Assembly (NCBI GenBank): GCA_016872875.1
Contig: VGYW01000283.1
Coordinates: 1-10,997 of the forward strand
Direction: 5' to 3'
Length of the DNA stretch: 10,997 bases
Source: Planctomycetota bacterium
GTDB taxonomy: Bacteria > Planctomycetota > PUPC01 > DSUN01
In this document: positions 8,510 to 10,997 of the stretch, one piece after another
Layout of the letters: each line of letters starts with the position of its first letter
Numbering within the stretch: position 1 is the first letter of the stretch
Position numbers and translations under genes: made by a program
Notes under the pieces: generated by a model
Database searches by the model: none
The model's input: the letters and a program-made list of their open reading frames with translations, nothing else
Told to the model about the DNA's origin: nothing

Positions 8510-8902
8510 ATGAACGCCACCAAGTTCATCCTCGTCGCCGCGGCCGTCCTGGCCTGCACCATCCTGCCGATCCTGGCAACCATCGGCTACGAGGCCGTCC
8601 GCACGCAGGGGATCACCCACGAGGTCCTCGCCCGCGCCCCCGAGCGCGGCAACTACCTCCCCCGCCACATCAAGGCCCAGGCCGGCAAGCTCGTCCGCCT
8701 GCGGATTCGCAACGTGGACACCGTGACGCACGGCTTCACGCTGCCCGACTTCGGGATCGACGTGGGCGACCTGAAGGCCGGACACTCCACAATCGTCGAG
8801 TTCACCCCACAAAAGCCTGGCACCCACGCCTTCTACTGCACCGTGTGGTGCAGCGACCATCACCTCCAGATGCGCGGCACGGTGGAGGTCGTGGCGCCCT
8901 GA
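8510..8902 (+). CDS. Stand-alone membrane-anchored CuA cupredoxin (COX2/NosZ-like domain)
   Basis: This 130-residue protein has one N-terminal helix (about 5-25, uncleaved anchor or signal) and a single cupredoxin domain facing the periplasm. The binuclear CuA ligand set is complete: H74 in THGF, then C110-TVW-C114-SDH-H118-LQ-M121, the C-x3-C-x3-H-x2-M pattern of cytochrome oxidase subunit II and nitrous oxide reductase. It lacks the two-helix hairpin of a true oxidase subunit II, and no subunit I is nearby, so it probably serves this operon as an electron carrier or docking module. ATG 8510 is seven bases after the previous stop, with GGAGG at 8494-8498. It differs clearly from the CuA domain fused to gamma (CSETCGEFHPYM), so the pair does not look like a recent duplication. 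Confidence 0.86.
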   Translation: MNATKFILVAAAVLACTILPILATIGYEAVRTQGITHEVLARAPERGNYLPRHIKAQAGKLVRLRIRNVDTVTHGFTLPDFGIDVGDLKAGHSTIVEFTPQKPGTHAFYCTVWCSDHHLQMRGTVEVVAP

Positions 8903-8907
8903 CCCTG

Positions 8908-8967
8908 TTCGGAAAAGATACCCGCTGTCTTTTGTGACGGCAAAAGACAGCGGGTGTCTTTTCCGAG
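8908..8967. repeat. Palindromic element, copy 2 (intergenic)
   Basis: Arms 8908-8934 and 8941-8967 pair over 27 bases with two G-T pairs, around the loop tgacgg. The arm core GATACCCGCTGTCTTTTG is shared with copy 1 at 4924-4984, but the loops differ. It fills most of the gap between the stand-alone CuA gene and mobBA. In RNA it would form a very stable hairpin that might limit read-through or protect the upstream message, but there is no T-run of a classical terminator. Confidence 0.88.
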
Positions 8968-8994
8968 CCCAGGTGCAACGGGAAGAGCTAGCGT

Positions 8995-10038
8995 ATGCTC
9001 GACGCCCTGCCCATCTTCGGCGTCTGCGGCTGGAGCGGCGCCGGGAAGACCACGCTGCTCGAAGAGCTCGTGCGCCACTTCGCCGGCCAAGGGCTCCGAC
9101 TCGCCGTCCTCAAGCACGATCTCCACGGCATCAACATAGACACCCCAGGCAAGGACAGCGACCGCTTCTTCCAGGCGGGGGCCGACGTGCTCCTTCAAGG
9201 CCCTGCCCAGGAGTTCCTCCGCGTGCACGGCGCGGAGGACCACAGGCTGGCCGCCGCCCTCCGCGCCCTGGGCTCCCGCTACGACCTCATCCTAGTCGAG
9301 GGCCACAAGGGCACCCCGCTGCCGAAGGTCTGGCTCCTGAGCGACGGGGAGGCCGAGCCGCCGCCCGACGCCAGCAACGTGGTCGCCGCGCTGCCACGCG
9401 ACGCCGGCCGCTTCAGGGCGCTCCGCACACTCCTGGCCGAGTGGCTGCCCAGGCAGTGGCTCAAGCCCCCAGTCTTCGCCTGCGTGCTCATCGGCGGACG
9501 GAGCACCCGCTTTGGCACGCCCAAGCACCTCGTCATGTCCGGCAACACCACGTGGCTCGAGAGAACCATCGGCCACCTCAGGGAGGTGACGGGTCAGACC
9601 GTGCTGGTGGGGAGCGGCAGCGTGCCCCCAGGGCTCGCCGATTGCCCGCGCCTGCCCGACGCGCCCGGCCTGGCCGGGCCGATGGCGGGCATCCTCGCCG
9701 CCATGCGTTGGGCGCCGCACGCCACGTGGCTGGTCGCCGCGTGCGACCTGCCCTGGCTCTCTGCGGACGCGCTGCGTTGGCTCCTCTCCACCCGCGCCCC
9801 AGGGGTGTGGGCCACTCTCCCCATGCTGCCCGGAGAGGCTCATCCTGAGCCTCTCCTGGCTCACTACGACTTCCGCGCCCGTCAGCTCCTGGAGGAACTG
9901 GTCGGCCAGGACGACTTCTGCCCCGCCCGAATCGCCGGCAACCCCCACGTCATCTCGCCCTGTCCCCCATCAGGCCTCACGCAGGCATGGCGGAACGTCA
10001 ACACGGAAGCCGACCTTGGCCACACCCCCGCTCGATGA
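8995..10038 (+). CDS. MobB-MobA fusion, molybdenum cofactor guanylyltransferase
   Basis: This 347-residue cytoplasmic fusion has a GTP-binding MobB domain at the N terminus and a MobA domain at the C terminus. MobB shows the Walker A motif G12WSGAGKTT, then VLKHDLHG (38-45), GKDSDRFFQAGAD (52-64) and LILVEGHKG (98-106). MobA shows the nucleotide-binding loop LIGGRSTRFGTPKHLV (165-180, a variant of LAGGxSxRMGxDK), DAPGLAGPMAGILAAM (222-237), ACDLPWL (249-255, with the Mg-binding Asp) and NVNTEADL (334-341). MobA attaches GMP to molybdopterin to make the bis-MGD form that the alpha subunit needs, which explains the gene's position. ATG 8995 follows GGAAGAG at 8981-8987. Separated from the operon by a palindrome, it may be co-transcribed or partly uncoupled. 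Its 3' end overlaps the convergent gene by about 41 bases. Confidence 0.9.
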   Translation: MLDALPIFGVCGWSGAGKTTLLEELVRHFAGQGLRLAVLKHDLHGINIDTPGKDSDRFFQAGADVLLQGPAQEFLRVHGAEDHRLAAALRALGSRYDLILVEGHKGTPLPKVWLLSDGEAEPPPDASNVVAALPRDAGRFRALRTLLAEWLPRQWLKPPVFACVLIGGRSTRFGTPKHLVMSGNTTWLERTIGHLREVTGQTVLVGSGSVPPGLADCPRLPDAPGLAGPMAGILAAMRWAPHATWLVAACDLPWLSADALRWLLSTRAPGVWATLPMLPGEAHPEPLLAHYDFRARQLLEELVGQDDFCPARIAGNPHVISPCPPSGLTQAWRNVNTEADLGHTPAR

Positions 10039-10880
10039 TCCACGTCTCGCGCCACGCCCTTTCTGTCACTTCGTCAGCTTCGCTCTTCGCCTGCAAAGCA
10101 ATCTGCACGCCGGCCATCGTGCCGCCGCCGAGGACGGCGCACTCCTGCCGCAACTGGCCGGTGGGGTCGTAGGTCCAGACTGTCGCCCCGGATAGAGGAA
10201 CGCCAGGGCGCCGCTGGATGAAGTAGAGTTCCTCGCCCATCTTCTGCCTCTCGCGGACCGAGCGGAGGTAGTCCTGGTAGGGGTCGCCGTCGCGGCGGGG
10301 CGAGGGAGCGCAGGCAGTTCCCGTCGTGGTCGAGCTTCCGCAGGCAGGCGTGGCCGCGGATGAGCGGCGCATCGTTGTGCCACGTTTCGCCGGGCTTCGC
10401 CAGGTTGTCCAGCACGTTCTGCCTCTGTGGGTACCGCGTCAGCCACCTGATGTCGCCTGTCTGCGCGTCCACCGCGGCCACGACGCCGGCGTTGGTCACG
10501 TGGTAGGCGACGTTGTCCTTCAGGAGCGGCCTGGTGGAGAAGACTCTGATCTTCCGCGGGTAACGGCTCTGCGTGACCTTGAGCGGGGCGATGCGGGCCA
10601 GGGCGGTTCTCCACAGCAGCCGCCCGGTCCTTGGCTCGAACGCCGCAAGGTCGGCGGAGGACGATATGTGCGAAAGGCCGCGGCTGTCGTCGTGGACCAG
10701 GATGGACTGCCGCGGGTAGAACTCCACGTACCACCTGTTCCAGCAGTCCGGCGTGCAGCGGTCCCAGTCGAACGCCGAGGCGCCGTGGTTCATGTGGATT
10801 TCCTGCTCGATCTCCACGCAGCCGGAGCAGGCGCACAGGGCCACCAGCGCGGCCCAGAGGAGAACGGTGTTAGCCCGCAT
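9998..10880 (-). pseudogene. PQQ-repeat lipoprotein gene, frameshifted
   Basis: From ATG 10880 leftward a lipoprotein begins: MRANTVLLWAALVALC, then ACSGC, with Cys 18 or 21 as the probable lipidated residue. Two PQQ-type beta-propeller repeats follow, AAFEPRTGRLLW and AAVDAQTGDIRW (A-x-[DE]-x2-TG-x3-W). After the segment reading HDGNCLRSLAP (about 10300) this frame degrades into Arg/Pro-rich sequence. Sensible protein resumes in the next minus frame (RRDGDPYQDYLRSVRERQK, then TVWTYDPTGQL) and runs to a stop at 10000-9998. The shift equals one extra base (or two missing) between about 10285 and 10315, a C/G-rich stretch, so it may be a sequencing or assembly error rather than true decay. The combined product would be about 290 residues, exported and facing the periplasm. 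Its role is unknown and it need not be tied to the operon. Confidence 0.65.
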
Positions 10881-10910
10881 TTCTCACCAGCGGCTGGTGA
10901 GAAATGCGGG
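10874..10910. repeat. Perfect 17-bp-arm palindrome over a start codon
   Basis: CCCGCATTTCTCACCAG (10874-10890) and its exact complement (10894-10910) flank a CGG loop. The start ATG (10880-10878) of the minus-strand lipoprotein gene and its weak upstream site (GGTGAGA) both lie in the arms, so its mRNA would begin translation inside a hairpin. It resembles the other palindromes of the window in build (long arms, tiny loop) but not in sequence. Confidence 0.8.
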
Positions 10911-10912
10911 AA

Positions 10913-10961
10913 CCACCAAACCACAAGCACCAAGCGCCAAACAAGCCCCAAACTCCAATCC
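10913..10961. repeat. Heptanucleotide CCAA tract
   Basis: Seven-base units run CCACCAA (10913), ACCACAA (10920), GCACCAA (10927) and GCGCCAA (10934), then with a slipped phase CCAAACT (10948) and CCAATCC (10955). It is non-coding and lies upstream of the minus-strand lipoprotein gene. The consensus differs from the ATCGAA-type tracts, but the period of seven is the same. Nothing further is recognisable from 10962 to the window end. Confidence 0.65.
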
Positions 10962-10997
10962 TCAATGGTCCAAGCGGAGACTACGTGGTGTTGCCCG

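Noticed and set aside
7111..8583. A 490-codon minus-strand open frame opposite the NapH-like gene
   Set aside because: It is an acidic, low-complexity complement of a GC-rich membrane-protein gene, without motifs; the + strand product has helices and Fe-S motifs.
8510..8902. Cytochrome c oxidase subunit II
   Set aside because: There is one N-terminal helix rather than two, a length of only 130 residues, and no subunit I or III gene alongside. Only the CuA domain is shared.
8908..8967. Rho-independent terminator after the stand-alone CuA gene
   Set aside because: There is a strong hairpin but no T-run after the stem, and the same element occurs inside a coding region. It is better called a dispersed palindrome.

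Overview
The window is a GC-rich, densely packed stretch that reads as one bacterial respiratory operon on the + strand (141-8902), followed by a molybdenum-cofactor gene. It is flanked by the first codons of a divergent gene on the left (minus strand, 1-27) and a convergent, frameshifted lipoprotein gene on the right (minus strand, 9998-10880). The high GC, the PQQ-repeat lipoprotein, and the many heptanucleotide tracts and short palindromes at gene junctions fit an uncultivated planctomycete-like (PVC) bacterium. That assignment is an impression from sequence style, not a demonstrated placement.

The core is a type II DMSO-reductase-family molybdoenzyme. It has a Tat-exported catalytic alpha subunit (141-3629, NarG/NxrA-like), a four-cluster ferredoxin beta subunit (3631-4755, NarH/NxrB-like), a TorD/NarJ-type assembly chaperone (about 4780-5556) and an ethylbenzene-dehydrogenase-type heme b gamma subunit. 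The gamma subunit is unusual because it is fused at its C terminus to a complete CuA cupredoxin domain and a second membrane helix (5553-7001). Next come a polytopic NapH/NosR-like membrane ferredoxin (6994-8502) and a second, stand-alone membrane-anchored CuA cupredoxin (8510-8902). No cytochrome oxidase subunit I, nitrous oxide reductase, NarI or CxxCH cytochrome is encoded here. The implied wiring is Mo-bisPGD, FS0, four beta-subunit Fe-S clusters, gamma heme b and CuA, with the NapH/NosR-like protein linking to the membrane pool. The direction of electron flow and the substrate (nitrate/nitrite, chlorate, selenate or another oxyanion) cannot be read from the sequence. Two alpha/beta details point towards the nitrite-oxidoreductase/archaeal-Nar side of the family: an Asp in place of one FS0 cysteine, and a Tyr at the 3Fe-4S position.

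A MobB-MobA fusion (8995-10038) follows the operon and would supply the bis-guanine-dinucleotide molybdenum cofactor used by the alpha subunit.

Laid over this gene plan is a second layer of small repeats. It comprises two copies of a roughly 60-bp near-perfect palindrome (one inside the chaperone reading frame, one between genes), a 37-bp palindrome over the start codon of the right-hand gene, a 20-bp palindrome near the end of the chaperone gene, and four heptanucleotide tandem tracts. Three of those tracts are translated in frame. Because the unit is 7 bp, they encode the same heptapeptide in every + frame and never introduce a stop. The repeats have produced the N terminus of the chaperone, the N terminus of the NapH-like protein and the linker of the gamma-CuA fusion.
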